Assembly (NCBI GenBank): GCA_039654915.1
Contig: JBDJPA010000013.1
Location: 1 to 64,000 of the forward strand
DNA length: 64,000 nt
DNA from: Aquilaria yunnanensis
Taxonomy: Eukaryota > Streptophyta > Magnoliopsida > Malvales > Thymelaeaceae
Reading direction: 5' to 3'
Below are positions 10,345-20,142 of this stretch, one piece after another. The position numbers and the translations under genes were made by a program. The notes beneath the pieces were generated by a model. That model searched no databases and was not told where the DNA came from. It saw only the letters and a program-made list of their open reading frames with translations. How positions within the stretch are numbered: position 1 is the stretch's first letter; each line of letters begins with the position of its first letter.

Positions 10345-11794
10345 TTTATAACTTACTATTATCCTAAGTTCGTTTATGAGTCTTATTAAATCCACGTGAA
10401 ATAAATTCTTTTTAGATGCATCGCGAATAATAAATGAACTATCCCAAAATTAAATATATAAAAATAAAATAGACATAAAAATAAATAAAAATTCCAGATT
10501 ATACTCATACATGGATTTTATGGCTAAATTTAATGGATGGCCAAAATAGACAGATAAACGAAAGAAAATAAAAAAAAGAACAATAAAAGCTTGCTGTTAA
10601 TGCTCAATCTGCAAAGAAAATAAAGTTAGTGACTTAAATGGATAAAATAAAAAGAATTAAGGGCTAAATATGAATTTTACCCAAAAACAAATAACTTTGA
10701 CTTGGTCAAAAAATGAAAACGCGTCTGTTTTACGTTTTCAATCTTTTATTTCTTTCTTCCGGCGTCTATACGGCGGCGGTGGAGGGCTGAGTGGTGGAGG
10801 CTTGGACGCGCTGCGCCAGGAGGGAGGAGTGAGATGTGGACGGCGGAGTGAAGCGGAGGCGTAGCTAGCAGGCGTCCAGCGTCGGCCGTAGGCAGCGAGG
10901 CGCGGCCACTGTGGCGAGCTCGGTCGCGACGCGGCAGTTAGCAAGGGAGCGACGCGGAGAGAGAAGGAGGGAGGCGACGCCGGCAGGGGCAGGAGGGAGG
11001 CGACGCCGGCAGAGGCAGGAGGGCGTGGAATCGAGATGGCAGTGGGGCAAGGGAAGAGAGCAGAGAAATGAAGGAGAGAAGCGGGGAGAGAGAGGGAAGA
11101 GAAGAGAGAGATAAGGTGTGCTGAGCGTGAGAGAAGGAGAGCTGTTGCGAGAGCGAGAGAGAGTGAGAGAGAAACAGAGAGGGAGAAGGAGAGTGTACTG
11201 GGAGAGCTTAGAGGAGGGAGAAGTCTGTAGTTGGTGTTGTGAGTAGGGAGATGATGGTTTTTTCGGGAGAGGAGCAAGAGAGAGAGAGTAGAAGAGAGAG
11301 TCTGTAGGAAGAGCTGGTCGAGAGATCTCAGAGCCGGAGAGCAAGCTGAGAGAGTTTTTGAGCCAAAGAGAGAGAGCGTAGAAGCTGTGTGTGTTCTCCG
11401 TGATGGGAGAGAAAAGATAGATTAAAAAAAGAGGGCAAGAGAAGATAAGGGATAAGGGGAGGGGGAGCCTCTGTCGGCCACCCTCCCCATTTTTTATTAT
11501 TATTTTTGTTTTTTCTTCTTCTTCTTTTTAATTAATTAATTAATTAATAATTTTTAATTTTAATTAATTTAGATTTAATTTATTATTATTATTTTTTTCT
11601 TCTTCTTCCCTTTTTTTTTTAACATACAAACTAAAAAAGAATGCCCCTAAAATAATATTGCCATTATTACTATTATTATTTTTAATTAAGTAATCAATTA
11701 ATTAAGTAATTCAATAATTTTTTTTTTTAAGTTTTAATTTTTAATTTTAATTAATTTTTTTTATTTTTAAGCCGGACGAAATTGGGTGTCAACA

Positions 11795-11963
11795 GCTGAT
11801 CTTTGCTGGTAGACGGTTCAACTGCTCTACGATGCTGTATTCACTTTGCTTTATGAGTTTGAGAAACTCAGTAAACTGATTGGTGGCGACTCCAGAAAAC
11901 CCGACGTTGCCACAGCTTGGCGACTCCACTGGGGAGATGCGACGTTAGTGAGTCGAGCCAAGC
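11795..11963. other. Chimeric junction: protease-region fragment plus inverted LTR end and PBS
   Basis: 11798-11871 matches the gag-pro coding region of element D (about 50885-50960) in the same orientation. 11875-11918 is an inverted LTR terminus and 11919-11957 its PBS side, pointing toward the next LTR. The piece then joins LTR-2 through CCAAGC, the normal PBS-side flank. The result is a palindrome with ~43-bp arms (11878-11920 and 11959-12001). It looks like template switching or end joining of retroelement DNA. Confidence 0.75.
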
Positions 11964-14474
11964 TATGGCAACGTGCGGGTTTTCGGGAGTCGCCACCAAT
12001 CAGTTTTCTTAGGTCGATTGGTCACCTTAAAATTGGTCTGCGAGAGTTCGGGGATCGGGAGTACGGTTACGTTAAAACAACTTTGTTAAAACGCCCAAAA
12101 TTGGCACCTTAGTTGATTTTAATTTTGTTTTACTTTGCTTTTAAATAACTTTCAGTTAATTTAGAAATTTTAACTGAATTAGTCGAAATGTGGATTTTTA
12201 AGTTAATTTGTATAAAATTTGATACTTCCGAACCATGGACTCTGCCGAGTCATTTGGACACGGAAGATTTGATTCCGAACCATAGACTCTGCCGAGTCAT
12301 TTGGACACGGAATTTGGTGAAATTTTAAATAATTTAATCCATATTGTAAACATGGATTTTTATCTTTGTATTTATTTAATTTTAAAAGTTAATATTTTCC
12401 AAACCGTAGATCCTGCCGAATCATCCGGATATGGAATTTAATATCCAAGCCATGGATTCTAACCGAATCATCTGGACATGGATATGATCCATCTTAGGAT
12501 TTCGTTATTTAATTTAATTTTATTTTTTAATAATTTTAGCTAATATCCAAGCCGTGAATTCTAACCGAATCATTTGAACATGGATATGATCCGTCTTAGG
12601 ATTTCGTTATTTAATTTAATTTTATTTTTTAATAATTTTAGCTAATATCCAAGCCATGGATTCTAACCGAATCATTTGGACATGGATATGATCCGTCTTA
12701 GGATTTTATCAAACCATCAAGGACGGGTCTTTGAAATTTGCCAAGTGTTATAAAATAGACTCTTATTAAATCTTTTCTTAATTCCTAGATGATGAGAAAA
12801 GTAAGCATACATGAGCAATTAATTTACTAATTATTTTTATACACTATTAATATTTGTTGTTTTCAAGATGCATTATGAGATCTAAATCACAATTATAAGA
12901 ATAAGAGAATATAAAAATGAGTTAAACATTCCGAGTGACAAGCCTATATAGATTTAATGATTAAATTTTATAGATAGACAAATCAAACAAAACAAAGAAA
13001 GAAATCAAAGAAAGTAAATAAATAAAGAAGTAAGTAAATAAATAAAATAGATAGTCAAGTAAGTAAGTAAATAAATCAACCGATGAGTAAATAAAGAGAA
13101 CAAATAAAAAGAAAATAATCAAAATAAAACAAAACAGACAACGTGAAAGTAAAACATATAAGTCATATTTCATATAAATTTAATAGTTAAAGTTAATGCA
13201 AAACTCAAACAGGCAGAATAAATAAAACAAAACAATAAAAAAAAATCAATAAAAATCCCGCCATCAGTGACTAATCTGTAAAATAAAAGGATGTTAGTGA
13301 CTTGTATGAACGAAACAGGAAATCAAAAGGGCTAAACGAGGATTATACAAAAACAGAAAATCTTTGACTCGGTCAAAATAACGAAAGACGCGTAACAGGC
13401 GGTTTTCATCTTCGTCTTCTTCCTGATTCGTCTTCAACCTTCAGGCGACGAGGTGATGGTGGTTAAGGCAGGGGAGCGCGTCGGCGTGCTCAGACGGCAG
13501 AGAAGACGCGGCGGCGTGCTCGGATAGCAGGGAAGGGCGCCGGTGTGCTCGGAGACGCGACGCGGCAGGGGAGGAGGCGCAGTGGCAGCGTCGCGAAGAT
13601 CGTGACGGGAGGAGGGAGGCTTGGAGGGAGGTACGACGGCAAGAGGGGGGTGCTAGGCGCGGCGGTGTAGCAAGCAGCGTGTGGTCGTGACAGGGGCGGC
13701 GACTGGAGCGTCGAATGGAGACGTCAGAGGGTTACGTCAGAGAGAAAACGAGTGGAACGGCGGGCTGAAGAGCGAGTGATGGCGATGGTTTCGGGCTCTA
13801 CTCGTTTAGCGTGTTACATCGGGGATTGTCGTGACTCCAGAGCGACAGGGCGATGTGCGGCCGGGAGAAGGTGTGGCGGCGGCTGGCGGCAGTGACTAGG
13901 CTGAGAGGAGAGGGTTGGTGAGCAAGACGAAGGGCAGAGGTGACAGGGACAAGGCGAGGGACAGGGATTAGAGCAGCGAGGAGTGGAGCTCCTTCGAGCC
14001 GAGGTGAAGGAGAGAGTTGAGAATCAGAGAGCTCTGTATGGCGTGAGGGAGAGAGAGAGCAGAGTGAGGAAAGAGAGAGATGGCCCGAGAAGAGAGAGAA
14101 CTCGAGCCTCTATTATTGAGATGAGGGAGGTCGAGCTTAATAGAAAAGAAAAGAAGAACGGAGAAGGCTCCAGAGAGCCTCGAAGCCTCTGGAGATAAGA
14201 TTATCTATTATTATTATTACTATTTTTTTTTTTAATTAATTAATAAATTTTAATTTTAATTTAACACACACAAACAGATATATTATTATATTTTATTCAT
14301 TTTTATTTTTATTTTATTTTATTTTTTTTAACTTATAAAAATAAGAATGCCCCCTCCTAAACTAACTGTTATCAATATATAATATTATTTTTTAATTTAA
14401 TTGATTAATTTTTCTTTTAATTAATTAATATTATTTTTTTTTTAATGACAATCGGACGAAATTGGGTGTCAACA
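11964..14474 (-). mobile_element. 3' LTR of element A (2511 bp)
   Basis: The sense start TGTTGACACCC (14474) follows a PPT; the end reads GCCATA (11964), a one-base change from the usual CA-ending terminus. It is shorter than the LTRs of B and C. Positions 11964-13880 look identical to 26117-28033, the matching 5' LTR, so insertion was recent. A GC-rich island lies at 13430-13970 and a GA-rich stretch at 13970-14190. Six hairpin motifs lie at 12226-12687. Its low side has PBS-type flank (CCAAGC), so this LTR may once have been shared with a neighbouring copy. Confidence 0.85.
12226..12687. repeat. Six LTR hairpin motifs (12226, 12273, 12397, 12443, 12545, 12647)
   Basis: Units of 40-41 bases. 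The first two have TTCCG/CGGAA and GACTC/GAGTC stems. The third has TTCCA/TGGAA outside but a GATCC/GAATC inner mismatch. The last three have ATCCA/TGGAT outside and GATTC/GAATC (or AATTC/GAATC) inside. The last two sit in ~100-bp tandem units that share a GATATGATCCGTCTTAGGAT tail. Confidence 0.7.
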
Positions 14475-14490
14475 GCTGCCCCCCTTTGCA
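14475..14490 (-). other. Polypurine tract, element A
   Basis: The minus strand reads TGCAAAGGGGGGCAGC immediately before the LTR start TGTTGACACC. It fixes element A on the minus strand. Confidence 0.85.
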
Positions 14491-14569
14491 TACTTCATAG
14501 GACATGATGTATGCAAAGTCGTTACCAAATTTCGTCAGGGTCAGCTGGGCCTTGAGAACCTTCTCACCG

Positions 14570-17500
14570 CCTAAACCATAAGGTTAAGCAATCTTCCTTA
14601 GAGCCTCTGCGATAGAAACTCTCCTATCATTGAAGGGAAAATTTGATAATTTTGAGGTTAAGGGTCCTACCTTAGAACCTCGACGATAGGAACTCTCCTA
14701 TCGTTTGAAGGAAAATTGATGATTTTGAGGTTAAGGGTCCTACCTTAGAACCTCGACGATAGGAACTCTCCTATCGTTTGAAGGAAAATTAATTGTTTTG
14801 AGGTTAAGGGTCCTACCTTAGAACCTCGACGATAGGAACTCTCCTATCGTTTGAAGGAAAATTGATTGTTTTGAGGTTAAGGGCCCTACCTTAGAACCTC
14901 GATGATAGGAACTCTCCTATCGTTTGAAGGAAAATTGATGATTTTGAGGTTAAGGGTCCTACCTTAGAACCTCGACGATAGGAACTCTCCTATCGTTTGA
15001 AGGAAAATTGATGATTTTGAGGTTAAGGGTCCTACCTTAGAACCTCGACGATAGGAACTCTCCTATCGTTTGAAGGAAAATTGATTGTTTTGAGGTTAAG
15101 GGTCCTACCTTAGAACCTCGACGATAGGAACTCTCCTATCATTTGAAGGAAAATTGATTGTTTTGAGGTTAAGGGTCCTACCTTAGAACCTCGACGATAG
15201 GAACTCTCCTATCGTTTGAAGGAAAATTGATGATTTTGAGGTTAAGGGTCTTACCTTAGAACCTCGACGATAGGAACTCTCCTATCGTTTGAAGGAAAAT
15301 TGATTGTTTTGAGGTTAAGGGTCCTACCTTAGAACCTCGACGATAGGAACTCTCCTATCGTTTGAAGGAAAATTGATGATTTTGAGGTTAAGGGTCCTAC
15401 CTTAGAACCTCGACGATAGGAACTCTCCTATCGTTTGAAGGAAAATTGATTGTTTTGAGGTTAAGGGTCCTACCTTAGAACCTCGACGATAGGAACTCTC
15501 CTATCGTTTGAAGGAAAATTGATTGTTTTGAGGTTAAGGGTCCTACCTTAGAACCTCGACGATAGGAACTCTCCTATCGTTTGAAGGAAAATTGATGATT
15601 TTGAGGTTAAGGGCCCTACCTTAGAACCTCGATGATAGAAACTCTCCTATCGTTTGAAGGAAAATTGATGGTTTTGAGGTTAAGGGTCCTACCTTAGAAC
15701 CTCGACGATAGGAACTCTCCTATCGTTTGAAGGAAAATTGATTGTTTTGAGGTTAAGGGCCCTACCTTAGAACCTCTAACGATAGGAAAGGTTCTATCGT
15801 TGTAAGATGGACTGAATAATTGATTGTTTGTTTGAGGTTAAGGAAAGGTCCTTAGAACCTCTAACGATAGGAAAGGTTCTATCGTTGTAAGATGGACTGA
15901 ATGATTGATTGTTTGTTTGAGGTTTAAGGAAAGGTCCTTAGAACCTCTAACGATAGGAAAGGTTCTATCGTTGTAAGATGGACTGAATGATTGATTGTTT
16001 GTTTGAGGTTTAAGGAAAGGTCCTTAGAACCTCTAACGATAGGAAAGGTTCTATCGTTGTAAGATGGACTGAATGATTGATTGTTTGTTTGAGGTTTAAG
16101 GAAAGGTCCTTAGAACCTCTAACGATAGGAAAGGTTCTATCGTTGTAAGATGGACTGAATGATTGATTGTTTGTTTGAGGTTTAAGGAAAGGTCCTTAGA
16201 ACCTCTAACGATAGGAAAGGTTCTATCGTTGTAAGATGGACTGAATGATTGATTGTTTGAGGTTAAGGAACTCTCCTTAGAACCTCGACGATAGGAACTC
16301 TCCCATCGTTGCAAGTTTGAGGTTAAGGGCCCTACCTTAGAACCTCTGCGATAAGAACTCTCTTATCGTTTGAAGAAAAATTGATGATTGATTGTTTGAG
16401 GTTTAAGGAACTCTCCTTAGAACCTCAACGATAGGAACTCTCCTATCGTTGCAAGTTTGAGGTTAAGGGCCCTACCTTAGAACCTCTACGATAAGAACTC
16501 TCTTATCGTTTAAGAAAAATTGATGATTGATTGTTTGAGGTTTAAGGAACTCTCCTTAGAACCTTGACGATAGGAACTCTCCTATCGTTGCAAGTTTGAG
16601 GTTAAGGGCCCTACCTTAGAACCTCTGCGATAAGAACTCTCTTATCATTTGAAGAAAAATTGATGATTGATTGTTTGAGGTTTAAGGAACTCTCCTTAGA
16701 ACCTCAACGATAGGAACTCTCCTATCGTTGCAAGTTTGAGGTTAAGGGCCCTACCTTAGAACCTCTACGATAAGAACTCTCTTATCGTTTAAGAAAAATT
16801 GATGATTGATTGTTCTCGAGGCAAAGGTTCCATCCTTAAAACCTCGGATTGATTGATTGATTTCGAGGCAAAGGTTCCATCCTTAAAACCTCGAATTGAT
16901 TGATTGATGTCGAGGCAAAGGTTCCATCCTTAAAACCTTGGATTGATTGATTGATGTCGAGGCAAAGGTTCCATCCTTAAAACCTCGGATTGATAATTGA
17001 TCTCGAGGCAAAGGTTCCATCCTTAAAACCCCGGATTGATTGATTGATCTCAAGGCAAAGGTTCTATCCTTAAAACCTCGGATTGATTGATTGATCTCGA
17101 GGCAAAGGTTCCATCCTTAAAACCCCGGATTGATTGATTGATGTCGAGATAAAGGTTCCATCCTTAAAACCTCGAATTGATTGATTGATGTCGAGGTAAA
17201 GGTTCCATCCTTAAAACCTCGATGATGAAAATTGATTCTTTTCAAGGCAAAGGTTCCATCCTTAAAACCCTGATGATGAAAATTGATTATTTTCGAGGCA
17301 AAGGTTCCATCCTTACAACCCCGATGAAAATTGATTGTTTTCGAGGCAAAGGTTCCATCCTTAAAACCCCGATGATGAAAATTGATTGTTTTCGAGGCAA
17401 AGGTTCCATCCTTAAAACCTCGGATTGATTGATTGATGTCGAGGTAAAGGTTCCATCCTTAAAACCTCGATGATGAAAATTGATTATTTTCGAGGCAAAG

Positions 17501-17660
17501 GTTCCATCCTTAAAACCCCGATGATGAAAATTGATTGTTTTCGAGGCAAAGGTTCCATCCTTAAAACCCCGATGATGAAAATTGATTATTTTCGAGGCAA
17601 AGGTTCCATCCTTAAAACCCCGATGATGAAAATTGATTTTGAGGCTAAGGAGCTTTCCTT
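14570..17660 (-). repeat. 3' hairpin-repeat array of element A (four monomer types)
   Basis: R1 (about 14600-15775): ~73-bp monomers, each with two back-to-back inverted repeats, GAGGTTAAGG...CCTTAGAACCTC and CGATAGGA-ACTC-TCCTATCG (for example 14757-14776). R2 (about 15776-16245): ~75-bp monomers with AACGATAG...CTATCGTT (15778-15801). R3 (16250-16810): alternating units including CGATAAGA-ACTC-TCTTATCG (16349-16368). R4 (16815-17660): ~45-bp units with GAGGCAAAGG...CCTTAAAACCTC and TTGATTGATTGAT spacers. The stems persist although their bases differ between types. Apparent ORFs here are peptide repeats without support. The array ends next to the PPT, in the transcript's 3' UTR. Confidence 0.88.
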
Positions 17661-18182
17661 AGGACCTCGAGCGAAATTTATATAAAAGCAATTGAAATTG
17701 GAATAATTTTCTTCGAAAGTGTGAATTTTCATAATTGGCGAGCGCAAAGAATTAGGCTTCGATAAAACGAGTGAATCTTGATGATGACAATAACACTGAC
17801 AAATTATGTAAATGGAGTGGATGTTTGGAATCAATATTCAAGGTTCATCTAATATTTTCTTCAGTAAATATAGATTCCCTTGTGAGATATGTCATCCGAA
17901 TAAGGTTAAAGCTTAACTACCCCAAAATGTTATGCCTAGTAGACCTAATAGGATGCGTCTCAAGAGTAATAAAAATTACTCTTTACTCAGCCATTCCAAC
18001 CTAAAGGCATTGTCGCATGGTTTTAATATCAGCATGGACGAAACTATCTTATAAAAAGAAATTCCCTGAAAAGAAAAACTGAAACGCGAAAGAAAATGCT
18101 GATAATAAAACTAAAGGACAAGAAAAACGGATCAGATCGCTTCTTTCTTCCACAATACTTCAAAAGGGTGAGTAGAGGACCA
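17661..18182 (-). other. Conserved LOG 3' flank with a possible NABP relic
   Basis: No intact gene. The stretch is well conserved in all full copies (34291-34814, 40791-41304, 60351-60891). About 17953-17998 resembles the NABP segment coding for NGLSKDS...LETHSC (compare 20295-20350), with a stop in that frame, so it may be the relic of a further NABP copy. A 77-codon antisense ORF lacks an ATG. Confidence 0.5.
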
Positions 18183-18812
18183 TTATGGGAGTGAACTGGT
18201 CGGGAAAGACTGTCGTGTCCAGTCTATCTGAATCATTGCTGGATCTGGTTCAGGAACAAAAGCTTGTATTTTATCTAGCAATTCTTCAGCAGTTGTTGCG
18301 GATATTATGATTCGCCGTGCCACTCTTGATATAAAATTCTTCTGCATAGCATAATCCATAAAAGCTATCAGACCTGTAAAGAAATTGTTAACATTTAAAA
18401 GTCCAATGGGTTTCTTATGCAAATTAAGTTGGGCCATGGAAGCAATTTGAAAGACTTCTCCCAATGTGCCAAAACCACCTGGTAGAGCGATAAAAGCATC
18501 AGCATTTAAAAGCATTTGTAACACACGCTCTTGCAAATTTTTAACCACTAATTCTTCTCCAATCGTGCCCCCAGAAATAAATTTCAGAGGTCCAGGGATA
18601 ATGCCCAGAACTTGACTTCCTCCTAGAGATGCTGCTGATGCTACACCTCCCATTAATCCGACACTACCTCCTCCATAAACTAAATGTATTTTTCGCTCAG
18701 CTAATACTCTTCCCAAATGGTTGGCTGCTTTTAAATACTCTTCATCTTTTCCAGGAAAAGCCCCAGAAAATACACAAATACTTCGGGATTTACGAGTTGG
18801 GGTTTTCTCCAT
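18183..18812 (-). CDS. LOG-like cytokinin riboside 5'-monophosphate phosphoribohydrolase (element A)
   Basis: 209-aa protein from MEKTP to the TSSLP C-terminus, the usual LOG length. Motifs: SICVFSGAFPG (11-21), YGGGS (46-50), Arg96, PGGFGTLGE (111-119) with Glu119, then KKPIGLLNV, all diagnostic of the LOG/lysine-decarboxylase-like fold. The reaction releases free cytokinin base and ribose 5-phosphate from cytokinin nucleotide. The reading frame is open upstream to 18899, but that extension contains the TATA box and is not kept in elements C and D, so I start at 18812. It is intronless, unlike normal plant LOG genes, and lies inside the retroelement between NABP gamma and the hairpin array. 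Confidence 0.93.
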   Translation of the reverse strand: MEKTPTRKSRSICVFSGAFPGKDEEYLKAANHLGRVLAERKIHLVYGGGSVGLMGGVASAASLGGSQVLGIIPGPLKFISGGTIGEELVVKNLQERVLQMLLNADAFIALPGGFGTLGEVFQIASMAQLNLHKKPIGLLNVNNFFTGLIAFMDYAMQKNFISRVARRIIISATTAEELLDKIQAFVPEPDPAMIQIDWTRQSFPTSSLP

Positions 18813-18842
18813 TCCTATCCTTACCCTTGTGAGAAAAGAGGA

Positions 18843-19310
18843 TATATTTATAGAGATGAAGAGATAAGGCAATAATTTTATTTTCAAGAATGGATACATT
18901 ATTGCCAGCTATTCACAGTAGTCACGAGTATGACTTTGGTCAGGTATGGGTACACTATCGTTAAAAGAGGAGGAAAATTTTCAAAATAGCTGCTAGCATG
19001 TACAGTAGTCACTACTGTAGCTTACGTCAGGAGTAGGTACGTGATTGTTGGAAGAGAAGAAAAATTTTAAAAAGTGGCAGCTGTATACAGTAATCATAAC
19101 TGTATCTCATGTCAGGAGTGGGTACATTATTGGGAGGATAATTTCAAAAGCGACAGCTAGCATGTACAGTAATCGTGACTTTGGTTCACGTTAGGAGTGA
19201 ATACATTATTACCAAAAGGGGAGGAAAATTTCAAAAACGACAGCTAGCGTGTACAGTAATCGTGACCTTGTTCCATCTTCTACTGGCTTTGCGTCCAGTA
19301 ACGGCTTCAA
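18843..19310 (-). promoter_or_regulatory. Putative LOG promoter with TATA and ~80-bp repeats (element A)
   Basis: TATAAATATA (18843-18852, minus strand) lies 31 bases before the ATG. Degenerate repeats at about 18905-19270 each hold CATGTACAGTA/ATCGTGAC-like, TCAGGAGT and GAGGAAAATTT blocks. A TACTGG...CCAGTA dyad (about 19278-19298) follows the gamma stop codon. Confidence 0.6.
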
Positions 19311-19316
19311 TGCTTT

Positions 19317-19880
19317 CTATGAATCAGTGATTTGCATCTCATCTAGCTTTTTCACAAACTGGCAAACAGGGTCGTTTAGGGTCAGATTCCCAAGACTGTA
19401 ACATTCTCGTTCTTTTTGGAGAATTATCCATAATCCAACAACCTCAAATTGCACTATTCCGCAAGAATGCGCTTCAAGAACCTCTCGGATATCTTCCAGA
19501 GATTCCTTACGCAAGCCATTCTTGATGAATTTTATTCTATCATTACGATTTCTGGTGATCACTCCTGGAGAACGACATTTATTGCCGCAAATCCACCATC
19601 CACAATTGTGACAGACGCCTAGCCTCTTTGCTCTTCTCTTTTTGGCATAAATGCTTTTACCAAAGCCGGGCATACGGGGAAAGAACGCATCTGGAACTTC
19701 ACCAGCCGAACGAACTTTAGCTTCGATTAGCCATCGCACATTATCAGGAATGCCTTTGTGCATAAATAGTCGGAATCGTTCACATCTAGCTTGATAAACC
19801 TTTTTAAGAACATTTATTGGGAAAGAAGGGAAATATTTTCGTAGAGCGGAAAGAGAAGGCTCCATTGATGAATGAGGCAT
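19317..19880 (-). CDS. NABP-like zinc-finger protein, gamma type (element A)
   Basis: 187-aa ORF (MPHSSMEPSLSALRKYFPSF); a second Met at residue 6 aligns with the usual start of the family. The basic run KSIYAKKRRAKR is followed by cysteines 90, 93, 98 and 102 in C-x2-C-x4-C-x3-C, with tryptophans inside the finger (CGWWIC). The C-terminal half has AHSCG, NDPVC and the ending KLDEMQITDS. It lies between NABP alpha and LOG; element A has no beta copy. TATAAAT at 19974-19980 is 94 bases upstream, giving a plausible independent promoter. Resemblance to Betaflexiviridae cysteine-rich proteins is by motif only. Confidence 0.82.
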   Translation of the reverse strand: MPHSSMEPSLSALRKYFPSFPINVLKKVYQARCERFRLFMHKGIPDNVRWLIEAKVRSAGEVPDAFFPRMPGFGKSIYAKKRRAKRLGVCHNCGWWICGNKCRSPGVITRNRNDRIKFIKNGLRKESLEDIREVLEAHSCGIVQFEVVGLWIILQKERECYSLGNLTLNDPVCQFVKKLDEMQITDS

Positions 19881-20142
19881 TTAAGAGAAAAAGAAAGAAA
19901 TTAGTGATTGTAGGAAATGGAAATAACTGAATTTGGGAGTTATGGAGTACCGTATCCAGAAGGAAGAACACGCATTTATAGTGATGAAAAGGGATAACGT
20001 GTCGATTACACTTAGGGGAGCATGTACATCTGTCAAAAGAAAATGCAAATTTTTCCAAATATAACAAACTGTATGTACAGTAATTGTGACTGTGGCTCAC
20101 ATCTTCCACTGGTTTTACGTCCAGTAACGGCATTAACGGCTT
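19881..20142 (-). promoter_or_regulatory. Spacer with TATA box upstream of NABP gamma (element A)
   Basis: TATAAAT (19974-19980, minus strand) has one CATGTAC/CAGTAATTGTGAC block upstream. The ACTGG...CCAGT dyad after the alpha stop is conserved with other copies. Confidence 0.55.

Larger units (their letters stand above)
7816..11794 (-). mobile_element. 5' LTR of element B (3979 bp)
   Basis: Sense-strand start is TGTTGACACCC (at 11794) and end is GCCACA (at 7816), giving TG...CA termini. It is very AT-rich, with a GC/GA-rich island (about 10750-11470) that would be CT-rich and GCC-rich in the transcript. It carries five dispersed ~40-base hairpin motifs. It is nearly identical to the LTR at 54184-58144, differing by a few single-base indels in homopolymers. 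The low-coordinate side has a PBS, so this is a 5' LTR; the other side runs into a chimeric junction. ORFs in the GC-rich island are low-complexity and not credible. Confidence 0.85.

Noticed and set aside
11846..12112. 88-codon plus-strand frame at the LTR junction
   Set aside because: It crosses a protease fragment, inverted LTR and LTR start; a product of the chimera.
12961..13173. 70-codon minus-strand frame (MKYDLYVLLSRC...), also 27114-27326
   Set aside because: AT-rich simple sequence within an LTR, duplicated only because both LTRs of element A carry it.
14570..17660. CRISPR-like array of palindromic repeats
   Set aside because: Monomers are contiguous satellite-like units without unique spacers, in plant retroelement DNA.
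17222..17685. Repeated peptide frame (MMKIDCFRGKGSILKTP type), also at 60185-60382
   Set aside because: By-product of the R4 tandem repeat on the antisense strand; no start context and not kept in arrays lacking R4.
17771..18004. 77-codon plus-strand frame downstream of LOG, open in four copies
   Set aside because: Starts at GTG instead of ATG, is antisense to the LOG 3' flank, and its conservation is explained by the overall similarity of the copies.
18813..18899. 29-residue N-terminal extension of LOG (MYPFLKIKLLPYLF...) as a signal or membrane segment
   Set aside because: It contains the TATA box, is out of frame in elements C and D because of an extra T, and family members start at the MEKTP position.
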